DNA of 64,000 nt, taken from the NCBI RefSeq assembly GCF_009914055.1, contig NZ_CP028271.1, positions 3,224,001 through 3,288,000 of the forward strand, written 5' to 3'. Both the position numbers and the translations under genes were made by a program. The DNA is from Mixta intestinalis. Its GTDB lineage: Bacteria; Pseudomonadota; Gammaproteobacteria; Enterobacterales; Enterobacteriaceae. Shown here piece by piece: positions 52,992 through 61,988 of this stretch; the first letter of the stretch is position 1; the number at the start of each line of letters is the position of its first letter. The notes under the pieces were generated by a model. The model saw only the letters and a list, made by a program, of their open reading frames with translations, searched no databases and was not told the DNA's origin.

Positions 52992-54491
52992 ATGCGGCTG
53001 TTTACAGGGTTATTCACCTCATTATCCAAATTATCCATGATCGGGCGGGCATTGATGCTGCCGATTTCGCTGCTGCCTGCGGCGGGTTTACTGCTGGCGT
53101 TTGGCGATAAATTTCACTTACCGCTAATGATGAACGCTGGCGGGGTGATATTTGATAACCTGCCGATGCTGTTTGCCATCGGCTCTGCGGTAGGCCTCGC
53201 CTCGGAATCGGGTATCGCTGCGCTTTCTGCCGCGGTGTCGGTACTGATTACTAACGTTACCATCGGCACGGTTATGCATATCACGCCGGAGATGGCGGCC
53301 AGCGGCGGAAAATACGCAATGGTGATCGGCATTCCAACCCTGCAAATGGGCGTTTTTGGCGGCCTGATCTGCGGCATCCTGGCGGCGTGGTGCTTTAACC
53401 GCTTCCATACTTTGCAGCTGCCGGAATTTCTCGGCTTCTTCTCCGGTAAGCGTTTTGTTGCTATCGCGACAGCCTTTCTCTCATTCCTGCTTGGGCTGGT
53501 ACTGCCCTATATCTGGCAACATATTCAGACAGGTATTGATGCGCTTTCGGTACTGGTAAACGGCAACAATCAGGCCGTCTCCACCTTTGTTTTCGGGCTG
53601 GTAGAGCGCGCGCTGATTCCGCTGGGACTACATCACATCTGGTATCCCTCGTTCTGGTACTCTTTTGGCGATTACACTACGCAAGGTGGACAGCTGATTC
53701 ATGGCGACCAGACCATCTGGTTTAAGATGCTAGAAGAAGGAGTGAAATCATTCAGTAGCGACAGCTATCACGATGCCGGTAAATTCATGCAGGGCGAATT
53801 CCCACTGATGCTGTTTGCGCTGCCCGCCGCCTGTCTGGCGATGTACCATGAAGCGAACAGTAAGAATAAAAAGATCGCTTCCGGTATCCTGTTTTCCGCC
53901 GCGCTGACCTGCTTCCTGACCGGTATTACCGAGCCGGTAGAGTTCACCTTTATTTTTGTCGCGCCGCTGCTGTATGTTTTCAATGCGGTAATGGCCGGAC
54001 TTTCTTATATGTGCATGTATCTGCTGCATGCCCATATCGCCAAATCGTTTTCCGCTGGCCTGATCGATTATATCTCCTTTGGCATCCTGCCTTCGCTTAA
54101 CGGTTTCCAGACCAATTATCTCAATGCGGTTATCGTCGGCGTGCCGATGGGACTGATTTACTACTTCACCTTTCGTTTCGTTATTCGTCGTTTCGATATC
54201 AAAACGCCGGGGCGTACCGATGCCGCTGCTAACGCTGGCGATAAAAGTGATGAAGCGCTGGCCCAGGAAATTGTTACCCTGCTGGGCGGTGAGAAAAACA
54301 TTGCCAGCGTTGGCGCCTGTATTACGCGCCTGCGTCTGGAAGTGGAGGACGGTCAGCCGGTTGATAAGGATGGCCTGCATAATCTGGGCGCTCGCGGCGT
54401 GGTTTTTGTCGGTGATAAAGGAATTCAGGTTATCTTCGGCGCACGGGCACAGTTTATTGCCCAGCAAATGCATAAACTAACGGGCCGTTAA
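52992..54491 (+). CDS. PTS glucose/N-acetylglucosamine-type IICB permease
   Basis: A 499-aa protein. Residues 1 to about 400 are a glucose-superfamily IIC domain (LMLPISLLPAAGLLLAFG; NAGGVIFDNLPMLFAIGSAV; GITEPVEFTFIFVAPLLY). The C-terminal ~80 residues are IIB with the phosphorylated cysteine in SVGACITRLRLEV. No IIA is attached, unlike NagE, so it must borrow a soluble IIA such as Crr. Overall wording is closer to NagE than to MalX, although the regulation (adjacent MalI-like gene and operators) copies malX-malI. Next to the aga cluster, an amino sugar or hexose substrate is likely. Substrate not determined. Confidence 0.85.
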   Translation: MRLFTGLFTSLSKLSMIGRALMLPISLLPAAGLLLAFGDKFHLPLMMNAGGVIFDNLPMLFAIGSAVGLASESGIAALSAAVSVLITNVTIGTVMHITPEMAASGGKYAMVIGIPTLQMGVFGGLICGILAAWCFNRFHTLQLPEFLGFFSGKRFVAIATAFLSFLLGLVLPYIWQHIQTGIDALSVLVNGNNQAVSTFVFGLVERALIPLGLHHIWYPSFWYSFGDYTTQGGQLIHGDQTIWFKMLEEGVKSFSSDSYHDAGKFMQGEFPLMLFALPAACLAMYHEANSKNKKIASGILFSAALTCFLTGITEPVEFTFIFVAPLLYVFNAVMAGLSYMCMYLLHAHIAKSFSAGLIDYISFGILPSLNGFQTNYLNAVIVGVPMGLIYYFTFRFVIRRFDIKTPGRTDAAANAGDKSDEALAQEIVTLLGGEKNIASVGACITRLRLEVEDGQPVDKDGLHNLGARGVVFVGDKGIQVIFGARAQFIAQQMHKLTGR

Positions 54492-54501
54492 ACAGAGGAA
54501 C

Positions 54502-54530
54502 CCCCTTTTTCTGGCACCGCCGGAAAGGGG
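54502..54530 (+). terminator. hairpin between PTS gene and LacI-type gene
   Basis: CCCCTTT pairs with AAAGGGG, and the interior TCTGGC/GCCGGA extends the stem around a short loop. No T-run follows, so it may only attenuate read-through into the regulator gene. Confidence 0.4.
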
Positions 54531-54547
54531 CTATTACAGGGATCGCG

Positions 54548-55564
54548 ATGAAAAAGGTGGGTATCATTGATGTGGCAAAAGCAGCGGGAGTATCGGTATC
54601 CACCGTCTCGCTGGTGCTGCGTCAAAAAGGGAAAATTTCAGCGCAGACGATTGAAAGGGTGCAGGCGGCTATCGCCGATCTTGGCTATGTGCATAACGTC
54701 ACTGCCGCGAATCTGCGCGCCAGCACCTCTAATCTGATTGGCCTGATCGTCAGTGACCTTAGCGATACCTTTACGCTTAAGGTGATGACTCACCTTGTGC
54801 AGGCACTGGAACAGCAGGGTTATATGACGCTGCTTGCCCATCCGCAGGATGAAGAGGCGCAGCTGACACAGTGTCTGCTGGCGTTTAGTCGCCAGGGCGT
54901 GGCGGGCGTTGTTTTCCTTAATGCGAATGCTCGCCGCCAGACGCTGCCGGAGGCGCTGCGTCAGTCGCCACTGCCGCAGGTGGTTGTCTCGCAAACGCAG
55001 ATTAACGATCCCTGCGATCTGGTGATGCGTGATAACCGTCAGGCGGCGGCGCTGGCAACGCGTTATCTGATTGGGCGCGGGCATCGCAATATTGGCTATA
55101 TCGGCGGTGAACTCTCGTCATTAATCCGCGAACAGCGGCTGGCAGGCTACCGTCTGGCGCTACAACAACACGGGTTACCGTTTCGCGAAGAGTGGGTTCC
55201 TGCCTGCGCGGAGGAAACCGATGCCGCCCGGCTGGCAAGCCGTCGCCTGCTGGAGAGCAATAACAAAATCACCGCCCTGCTCTGTCATTCCGCGCATGCG
55301 ATTATTGGCTGCCTGAGCGGTATTTATCAAACCGGACGCACCGTTGGTAAAGACGTGTTTCTTACCCAACAGGTTTCGCTGGTAGGTTTTGAGGATATGC
55401 TGCAAATCAATCTCAGCTCCCCTGCTTTTACCTATGTCTCTTCCGCCAGTGAAGAAGCGGGACGCCAGGCGGCAGCCGTGATTATCGGCAAAATTCAGCA
55501 ATCACACTTAACGCCACAGCGTATTACGCTATCGGGAGAGCTGGTGCTACGGGAATCGGGCTGA
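54548..55564 (+). CDS. MalI-like LacI-family transcriptional regulator
   Basis: A 338-aa LacI-family protein. The helix-turn-helix and hinge are IIDVAKAAGVSVSTVSLVLR and AANLRASTSNLIGLIVSDLS; the periplasmic-binding-like effector domain has MRDNRQAAALATRYLIGRGH, IGYIGGE and VSLVGFEDM. E. coli MalI is 342 aa and has the same SVSTVSLVL recognition helix. It lies 56 bases downstream of the IICB gene on the same strand, unlike divergent malI-malX. It probably binds the paired palindromes at 52919-52944. Confidence 0.88.
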   Translation: MKKVGIIDVAKAAGVSVSTVSLVLRQKGKISAQTIERVQAAIADLGYVHNVTAANLRASTSNLIGLIVSDLSDTFTLKVMTHLVQALEQQGYMTLLAHPQDEEAQLTQCLLAFSRQGVAGVVFLNANARRQTLPEALRQSPLPQVVVSQTQINDPCDLVMRDNRQAAALATRYLIGRGHRNIGYIGGELSSLIREQRLAGYRLALQQHGLPFREEWVPACAEETDAARLASRRLLESNNKITALLCHSAHAIIGCLSGIYQTGRTVGKDVFLTQQVSLVGFEDMLQINLSSPAFTYVSSASEEAGRQAAAVIIGKIQQSHLTPQRITLSGELVLRESG

Positions 55565-55874
55565 ATAAGACCAGCCCTTTCTGTCACCCATACAATTGCT
55601 GACCAAAGAAAAAATCTTCCCGCATCCGCTATATTTTCCTTACTTATCAACTTCTGTTTCCTCACTAATAAAAAATAGATTTCCAGTTAATCTGCGATAG
55701 CTGTATTTTTAATGCCATCAGGCATTTCCGTTATTACCTGATAATTCATCTTAACCAATTTGTAATTTTTTTGGCTTACTGATAAGTAGAAAGATCCGCC
55801 ATATAAGGCGCAACTTGCTCTCATTTATCGAAAGATGTTTATAGCATCACAGTTAACTATTACTGGAGATAAGA
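55565..55874. other. intergenic region upstream of the subtilase gene
   Basis: About 310 AT-rich bases with no gene. It should hold the promoter of the protease gene; CTGGAGATAAG just before the ATG is the ribosome site. I see no clear operator. Confidence 0.4.
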
Positions 55875-57896
55875 ATGACAACAGAGGTAAAAATTTATAA
55901 AACCCTGGGCTCTACCCCTGCTGTTTATGCTGAGGTTTTAGATTCAGACGCAACACAATACGAATTTGAACTCTATTTAAACAGATCGCTACTGGAAAAA
56001 GCAAAGCACAGTCATCCTAATTATCTTTTCAGGGTAAAGGATAGCGGAAGCTATTATATTGTAGTTAAAACCGATTCCTCTGTTTTACAATCCGATTGTG
56101 TCGCATTCAGTGCTAATGAGTTACGCCCAAAAAAACACGCTGCTGAAAAAGATCAGGTAACCAATAAGCTAAAAGGTATCAAAAGCATTTTTGATGATAT
56201 TAACAAGTTCTATATTGAAATAAAAACGAAAAAAGGTTCGCACAGCAAACTGGCGGATGAAGTCAGCAAATTAAGCGCTGACATTACACTTAAGGAAAAA
56301 GTTATCGATACGAGTACTTTTCCTGCCTGGCATTCAATTCATGATTATGAATATTATCAGATCACGCAGCTTCTCGATCGATTAGACGTTGATGATTTTT
56401 GCGCTCAGCTGGAAAAATTAGACTATGTGATATTCTGCTCGATCACGCCGCTAACAGAAAATCTACCGTCGCCATTAGCCAGTGAAACGCCTGATAAAAG
56501 CGATGTGCAAAGTGACGACACTACCGTGACGCCTGATTTTTCAGCACTGCAAACGTATCTGGATGAAGGGCTCGGTATGAATATTCGTTCTGTCTGGCAA
56601 CGGGGCACGACCGGTCAGCTGGCTACTATCAGGCATCTTGATTACGGTATCTACAAAAACCATGAAGATTTCCAGGAAGGGAATATCCATGTAGTTAACA
56701 GCCGTGATGAAAGTAATGACTGTAACCACGGAACAGCGTCAACAGGCTGCATTGCCGCCGGTAATAATAGTTTCGGCGTTATCGGTATTGCCCACTCCGC
56801 CGCTTTCTACTTTTACGACACCGATGATCTGGACAAAATTGTTCAGCAGGCTAACCCAGGTGATATTGTAAGCTTAGATATTCAATATACTATTGCCAAT
56901 ATCGGTAATCTACCGATGATCATCTCAAAAAGCTGGTGGGATGCGATTAAAAATTTAACTGAAAAGCAGGTCATCGTACTATTAGCCGCAGGTAACGGCA
57001 GTCTGGATTTGAGTGATAAAAACATTTGCCGTGACTATGGCGATTCCGGAGCAATATTAGTCGGCTCATGTAACTCGCATAACGGCGATCGAAGGTATTC
57101 ATCCAACTATGGTCATTACGCCTCGTTAATAAATTCATGGGGTGATAGCGTCGTCACGACGGGTTACAGCTCGTTGCAGAAATTGCCCGGTAATAACAGA
57201 AATTACACAAATACTTATTCCGGAACGTCCAGCGCAACGCCTTTATGCGCTGGTGCACTGGCGCTGCTCCAGTCTCATGCTAAACAACGCGGGGTAATGC
57301 TTACGCCAGAAGCCATGAAGCTATTGATTGAGAGCTCTGATTACAACGAAGCGGCAGGAAAAGGAATTGGCAAAAGACCAAACGTAGCGCAGCTGGTTAA
57401 AATCATCGACAGCATGGTCTTACCTCCGCTTGCCAACGTTAACCCTTTCCCGGTTTCATCCGGCTATCTGAATTACAATCTTCATTTAAAAATTAATAAG
57501 GACAATGAGGCAAAGATACATTTTGACTATCGCTTTAGCGATATTATCGATACCGGTGTAGTCGTATATTACGATTCTGTCGGCCCTTCTGAGCTTGAAT
57601 GGTATACTTACGGCTACAGCAAAATTAATCTGCCGGTAATAGATGAAGATGGCAATACCAACGTGGTCTATCTAAAGGCCAGTAAAGTAAATGCTGCCGG
57701 ACGTTTTACCATGAACAGCGCGGCGGATGCGGCTGATGAATCACCGGGTGCATTTGACTTAGCCATTTCATTTAGCGTTAAAGATAACCAACATCTGGGC
57801 GGCACCGCCTGTAAAGGTGTTTTACCTCTCTACATTAAATCTGATGTATATGATGAATATAACCTCCCCGTGAGAGTAAATATATTTATTAATTAG
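55875..57896 (+). CDS. S8 (subtilisin-like) serine protease without signal peptide
   Basis: A 673-aa protein. The catalytic triad is visible: Asp256 in IRHLDYGIY, His285 in CNHGTASTGCIAAG and Ser452 in YSGTSSATPLCAGA; Asn374 in LAAGNGS is the oxyanion residue. The N-terminal ~240 residues are a charged helical domain with no signal peptide or propeptide-like cleavage region, and about 510-673 is a beta-rich domain (INLPVIDEDGNTNVVYLKAS). Absence of a leader suggests a cytoplasmic role or export by another route. The gene is monocistronic, more AT-rich than gcd, and followed by a hairpin. Function unknown; defence, processing or effector roles are open. Confidence 0.85.
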   Translation: MTTEVKIYKTLGSTPAVYAEVLDSDATQYEFELYLNRSLLEKAKHSHPNYLFRVKDSGSYYIVVKTDSSVLQSDCVAFSANELRPKKHAAEKDQVTNKLKGIKSIFDDINKFYIEIKTKKGSHSKLADEVSKLSADITLKEKVIDTSTFPAWHSIHDYEYYQITQLLDRLDVDDFCAQLEKLDYVIFCSITPLTENLPSPLASETPDKSDVQSDDTTVTPDFSALQTYLDEGLGMNIRSVWQRGTTGQLATIRHLDYGIYKNHEDFQEGNIHVVNSRDESNDCNHGTASTGCIAAGNNSFGVIGIAHSAAFYFYDTDDLDKIVQQANPGDIVSLDIQYTIANIGNLPMIISKSWWDAIKNLTEKQVIVLLAAGNGSLDLSDKNICRDYGDSGAILVGSCNSHNGDRRYSSNYGHYASLINSWGDSVVTTGYSSLQKLPGNNRNYTNTYSGTSSATPLCAGALALLQSHAKQRGVMLTPEAMKLLIESSDYNEAAGKGIGKRPNVAQLVKIIDSMVLPPLANVNPFPVSSGYLNYNLHLKINKDNEAKIHFDYRFSDIIDTGVVVYYDSVGPSELEWYTYGYSKINLPVIDEDGNTNVVYLKASKVNAAGRFTMNSAADAADESPGAFDLAISFSVKDNQHLGGTACKGVLPLYIKSDVYDEYNLPVRVNIFIN

Positions 57897-57913
57897 TCAG
57901 TTAGTTAAGGTAT

Positions 57914-57940
57914 GGTCCCTGGTTTATCTCACCAGGGACC
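57914..57940 (+). terminator. terminator-like hairpin after the subtilase gene
   Basis: A perfect 9-bp stem GGTCCCTGG / CCAGGGACC around a 9-base loop, followed by TGTTAG. The T-tract is poor. Confidence 0.5.
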
Positions 57941-58138
57941 TGTTAGCATAATGGTGTACAGGCGGCTCGATCTGCTCAAAAAAACATTTAAATAACCAAT
58001 TATCTAACTTTCAGCAGCACTAAAAAACATAATATTTTACAGTGAGTGCCATTTTGTTACGCTAACTTTTGCTACATTAATCACCCGGAAAACTGTATCT
58101 AACAAAACTATAACAATCGTTACTGTCTGGGTGGCAAA

Positions 58139-59029
58139 ATGGGTGCAACGCAAAAAACGCAGTACATTCAGGATCTGATCGCGTGGATTGAAGATAATCT
58201 GACGGAAGAGCTGAATATCGATACCATCGCGCAAAAATCAGGTTATTCAAAATGGCATATGCAACGGCTGTTTAAGGAGATGACCGGCCAGACCGTCGCC
58301 GCCTATGCCCGTAAACGGCGTCTTACTAAATCCGCTATGGCGCTGCGGCTAACGCGCCTGTCGCTGATTGATATCGCCCTGCGTTACGGATTCGATACGC
58401 AGCAAAACTTCACCCGCGCGTTTCGCAATCAGTTTGCCCTGACGCCCCATGCCTATCGTTATGCCAGCGAACTGAACACCGCCGCTTTTCATAGCCGTTT
58501 CCAGCCAGTAAGGGATAATACGCTGCGCCCGGAACTGGTTACGCTGCCTGCCAGGGTTATTTATGGCGAGAAAGAAGAATATCAGTGTTTATATGGCGAT
58601 TTTGTCGAAGATAAACAACAGATTCTGAGCAACTATTTCAGTGATTTTATTCGGGATAATAAGGGAAGCCGTGCGTCAGCTTTTGTCACCCTGGAATTTG
58701 GTGCCTGTGCGCAGCGCAAAGAATATCACCGGGTTTCATTAATGCGTGGGCTGGAGCAGCGGGAAGGAGAATATTCCTTACAGGCGCAGCGTGATATTTT
58801 ACCTGCCGGGCTCTGGTTAAAACTCCCTTATCAGGGCGATCCGCGGGATTTTAGCGCTTTTATTATTGAAGCCTATTATCGTCATCTGGCGCAGCCGGGT
58901 TTATCACGGCGTCCCGGTCCCGATCTGCAAACGTTCGATCTCATCAACTGTACACCGGAACGGCTGGTAGGGCATTTTTTCATGCCGGTTAGCAGCCATT
59001 TGCCCACTACGGCTCCGCTGGCTTCCTGA
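58139..59029 (+). CDS. Rob/MarA-type AraC-family regulator
   Basis: A 296-aa protein with the DNA-binding domain at the N-terminus: two helix-turn-helix units, LNIDTIAQKSGYSKWHMQRL and LIDIALRYGFDTQQNFTRAF, ending in FALTPHAYR. This wording is that of the MarA/SoxS/Rob group. The C-terminal ~180 residues form a GyrI-like ligand-binding domain as in Rob (289 aa). GGTGG lies before the ATG. Rob-like proteins raise efflux and stress genes. The sequence is divergent enough that it may be a Rob paralogue rather than Rob itself. Confidence 0.8.
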   Translation: MGATQKTQYIQDLIAWIEDNLTEELNIDTIAQKSGYSKWHMQRLFKEMTGQTVAAYARKRRLTKSAMALRLTRLSLIDIALRYGFDTQQNFTRAFRNQFALTPHAYRYASELNTAAFHSRFQPVRDNTLRPELVTLPARVIYGEKEEYQCLYGDFVEDKQQILSNYFSDFIRDNKGSRASAFVTLEFGACAQRKEYHRVSLMRGLEQREGEYSLQAQRDILPAGLWLKLPYQGDPRDFSAFIIEAYYRHLAQPGLSRRPGPDLQTFDLINCTPERLVGHFFMPVSSHLPTTAPLAS

Positions 59030-59396
59030 ACAGTAAATAATCATCAGAAAATTCAGCGCTGCGCTTCTGGCGCAGCGCAATAAGCAAATAAAAATAACCT
59101 CAATTAGGATCTGGATAAAAATCAACCTCTCTTTTCGTCTCATCAACGTAACAGGAGGTTATTTTTCGCCCACAAATCAGCCACAGCTGCTATATAAAAA
59201 GCAACGATGGTTTTTTTCCGCCAAAAAACCATAACTTGTAACGCTTATTAATATAAAATTTAACGCATCAGGAACATTAAGCTCACAGGAAGAGCGATAT
59301 CAGGAACACTGAACACCCGTACTTTATCTATCTGCTGGTACGCAACCGGACTGGTTGTTTACTTAAGTTTATGGCAACACTCAAGAGGACTACATT
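59030..59396. other. intergenic region upstream of gcd
   Basis: About 370 bases without a gene. It should contain the gcd promoter; ACTCAAGAGGA is the ribosome site just before the ATG. No operator recognised. Confidence 0.4.
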
Positions 59397-61790
59397 ATGG
59401 GGAAAGACTCCTCATCTTTACGCGTGATACGGTTTTTAACCGTATTCTTCGCTGTGCTTTGCGGCGCGTATTTGCTGGTTGGCGGCCTTTGGCTCTCAAC
59501 AATAGGTGGTAGCTGGTACTACATTATCAGTGGCATCGCGATGCTGGTAACGGCATTCCTGCTCTGGCGTCGCCACAGCGCCGCGCTGATCGTTTATGCG
59601 CTGCTGCTGCTGGGCACGCTGGCCTGGGCGGTCTGGGAAGTCGGCTTCGATTTCTGGGCGCTGGCACCGCGTACCGACGTCTGGGTAATTTTTGGTATCT
59701 GGCTGATCTTGCCGTTTGTTTACCGTGGTATTTCTCAGCACGGCAGCAAAAAAACGGGCGTTTCGCTGATGGGCGTCAGCCTGGTGATCAGCGCCGTGGT
59801 ACTGGCCTGGGCGGTGTTTAACGATCCCCAGGAGATCAACGGTACGCTGCCGACGGCCGATCAGGCTGCGCCAGCCGCCGCTGACAGCACGATCCCACCG
59901 GGAGACTGGCCAGCCTACGGGCGCGATCAGGCGGGCACGCGTTACTCTCCGCTGAATCAGATCAACGAGAAAAACGTCAAGGATCTGCAGGTTGCCTGGA
60001 CATTCCGCACCGGCGATTTAAAGACGCCGAACGATCCGGGTGAGATCACTAACGAAGTGACGCCGATTAAGGTCCGCGACACGCTCTATCTCTGCACCGC
60101 GCATCAGATCCTGTTTGCGCTGGATGCGGTGAGCGGAAAAGAAAAATGGAAGTTCGATCCGGGCCTGAAGCCTAATCCTACCTTCCAGCACGTTACCTGT
60201 CGCGGCGTTTCCTATCATGAAACACCGGCGGCGGCCAATACCGGAGCAGCTACGCCAGCGCTTTGTTCACGCCGCATTATCCTGCCGGTGAACGACGGTC
60301 GTCTGTTCGCGCTGGATGCCGAAACCGGCAAGCGCTGCCCTGACTTTGCTGATAACGGCGTGCTGGATCTACAGCACAAACAGCCGGTCACCACGCCGGG
60401 CGCTTATGAGCCGACTTCACCGCCGATTATCACCGATAAAGTGATTGTGATTGCCGGTGCGGTAACCGATAACTACTCGACGCATGAGCCGTCAGGGGTG
60501 ATTCGCGGCTTCGACGTTAATACCGGTGCCCTGCTGTGGGTATTCGATCCGGGCGCGAAAGATCCTAACGCTATCCCGGCAGATGGCCAGAGCTTTGTGC
60601 CTAACTCACCAAACTCCTGGGCACCTGCGGTTTATGACGCGAAGCTGGATATGGTTTACCTGCCGATGGGCGTCACCACGCCGGATATCTGGGGCGGCAA
60701 CCGCACGCCTGAGCAGGAACGCTATGCCAGCAGCGTACTGGCGCTGAACGCAACTACCGGTAAGCTGGTATGGTCTTATCAGACCGTACATCACGATCTG
60801 TGGGATATGGACCTGCCCTCACAGCCGACATTAGCGGATATCACCGACAAAAACGGCAACACCGTGCCGGTGATTTATGCGCCAGCGAAGACCGGCAATA
60901 TTTTTGTGCTGGATCGCCGTAACGGTCAGCTGGTCGTTCCGGCACCGGAAACGCCGGTCCCACAAGGCCCGGCGAAAGGCGATCGCCTCTCTCCAACCCA
61001 GCCTTATTCAGAACTGACGTTCCGTCCGCAGCAGCACCTGTCCGGCAAGGATATGTGGGGTGCGACCATGTTCGATCAGCTGGTGTGCCGCGTAATTTTC
61101 CATCGCCTGCGTTATGAAGGTCCGTTTACTCCACCGTCCGAGCAGGGTACGCTGGTTTTCCCTGGCAACCTCGGCATGTTTGAATGGGGTGGCATTGCGG
61201 TAGATACCGATCGTCAGATTGCCATCGCTAACCCCATGGCGCTGCCGTTTGTCTCTAAACTGGTGCCGCGCGGTCCAGGCAACCCGATCGAGCCACCGAA
61301 AGATGGCGCGGGCGGTTCAGGTACGGAAACCGGCATTCAGCCGCAGTATGGCGTGCCGTTTGGCGTAGAGCTGAATCCGTTCCTGTCACCGTTTGGCCTG
61401 CCGTGTAAACAGCCTGCCTGGGGTTACATTTCCGCGCTGGATCTGAAAACTAACCAGGTAGTGTGGAAAAAACGTATCGGTACGGTACGCGATAGCGCGC
61501 CGGTGCCGCTGCCGTTCAAAATGGGGATGCCGATGCTTGGCGGCCCGGTTACCACTGCCGGTCACGTATTCTTTATCGCCGCGACCGCCGATAACTACCT
61601 GCGCGCTTTCAGCACCAATACCGGTGAGAAACTGTGGGAAGGTCGACTGCCAGCAGGTGGGCAGGCCACGCCGATGACCTATGAAGCCAACGGTAAACAA
61701 TACGTAGTGATTGCGGCCGGTGGGCATGGATCTTTCGGCACCAAGCTTGGCGATTACATTATTGCTTACGCGTTGCCCGACGAGAAATAA
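59397..61790 (+). CDS. gcd: membrane-bound PQQ-dependent glucose dehydrogenase
   Basis: A 797-aa quinoprotein; E. coli Gcd is 796 aa. Five hydrophobic segments occupy about residues 10-140 (FLTVFFAVLCGAYLLVGGLW; YYIISGIAMLVTAFLLW and on). The periplasmic beta-propeller starts at GDWPAYGRDQAGTRYSPLNQ and has repeated W-motifs such as LVWSYQTVHHDLWDMDLPSQ, with the PQQ-contacting GLPCKQPAWGY and HGSFGTKLGDY near the end. It oxidises glucose to gluconolactone in the periplasm and feeds electrons to ubiquinone. No pqq biosynthesis genes are in the window. A strong terminator follows. Confidence 0.95.
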   Translation: MGKDSSSLRVIRFLTVFFAVLCGAYLLVGGLWLSTIGGSWYYIISGIAMLVTAFLLWRRHSAALIVYALLLLGTLAWAVWEVGFDFWALAPRTDVWVIFGIWLILPFVYRGISQHGSKKTGVSLMGVSLVISAVVLAWAVFNDPQEINGTLPTADQAAPAAADSTIPPGDWPAYGRDQAGTRYSPLNQINEKNVKDLQVAWTFRTGDLKTPNDPGEITNEVTPIKVRDTLYLCTAHQILFALDAVSGKEKWKFDPGLKPNPTFQHVTCRGVSYHETPAAANTGAATPALCSRRIILPVNDGRLFALDAETGKRCPDFADNGVLDLQHKQPVTTPGAYEPTSPPIITDKVIVIAGAVTDNYSTHEPSGVIRGFDVNTGALLWVFDPGAKDPNAIPADGQSFVPNSPNSWAPAVYDAKLDMVYLPMGVTTPDIWGGNRTPEQERYASSVLALNATTGKLVWSYQTVHHDLWDMDLPSQPTLADITDKNGNTVPVIYAPAKTGNIFVLDRRNGQLVVPAPETPVPQGPAKGDRLSPTQPYSELTFRPQQHLSGKDMWGATMFDQLVCRVIFHRLRYEGPFTPPSEQGTLVFPGNLGMFEWGGIAVDTDRQIAIANPMALPFVSKLVPRGPGNPIEPPKDGAGGSGTETGIQPQYGVPFGVELNPFLSPFGLPCKQPAWGYISALDLKTNQVVWKKRIGTVRDSAPVPLPFKMGMPMLGGPVTTAGHVFFIAATADNYLRAFSTNTGEKLWEGRLPAGGQATPMTYEANGKQYVVIAAGGHGSFGTKLGDYIIAYALPDEK

Positions 61791-61810
61791 GCTGCTCAGC
61801 AGTTAACTTA

Positions 61811-61836
61811 ACCCCGGCCTGGTGCCGGGGTTTTTT
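61811..61836 (+). terminator. terminator after gcd
   Basis: Perfect stem ACCCCGGC-CTGGT-GCCGGGGT followed by TTTTT. Confidence 0.9.
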
Positions 61837-61864
61837 ATATCTGCGCCCCACGGCAGGCGGGTAG

Positions 61865-61894
61865 CACTGGCACTGGCACTGGCACTGGCACTGG
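61865..61894 (+). repeat. tandem hexamer repeat (CACTGG)x5
   Basis: Five perfect copies of CACTGG lie between the gcd terminator and the convergent manganese catalase gene, outside any coding sequence. Copy number is likely to vary by slippage. Confidence 0.9.
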
Positions 61895-61988
61895 CAACAA
61901 ACGCTGGAGAGTAAGAATGTACAGAGAAAATCAGAAAGTAATATGGCGGAGGAATAAAGCAGGGCCGCTTTTCAGCGGCCCGGAGTGA

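Noticed and set aside
53748..54473. 241-codon minus-strand open frame opposite the PTS IICB gene
   Set aside because: Antisense to a well-supported permease, no recognisable product.
61865..61894. Possible CRISPR-like array
   Set aside because: The repeats are six bases long and contiguous without spacers; it is a simple tandem repeat. No CRISPR array was seen in the window.
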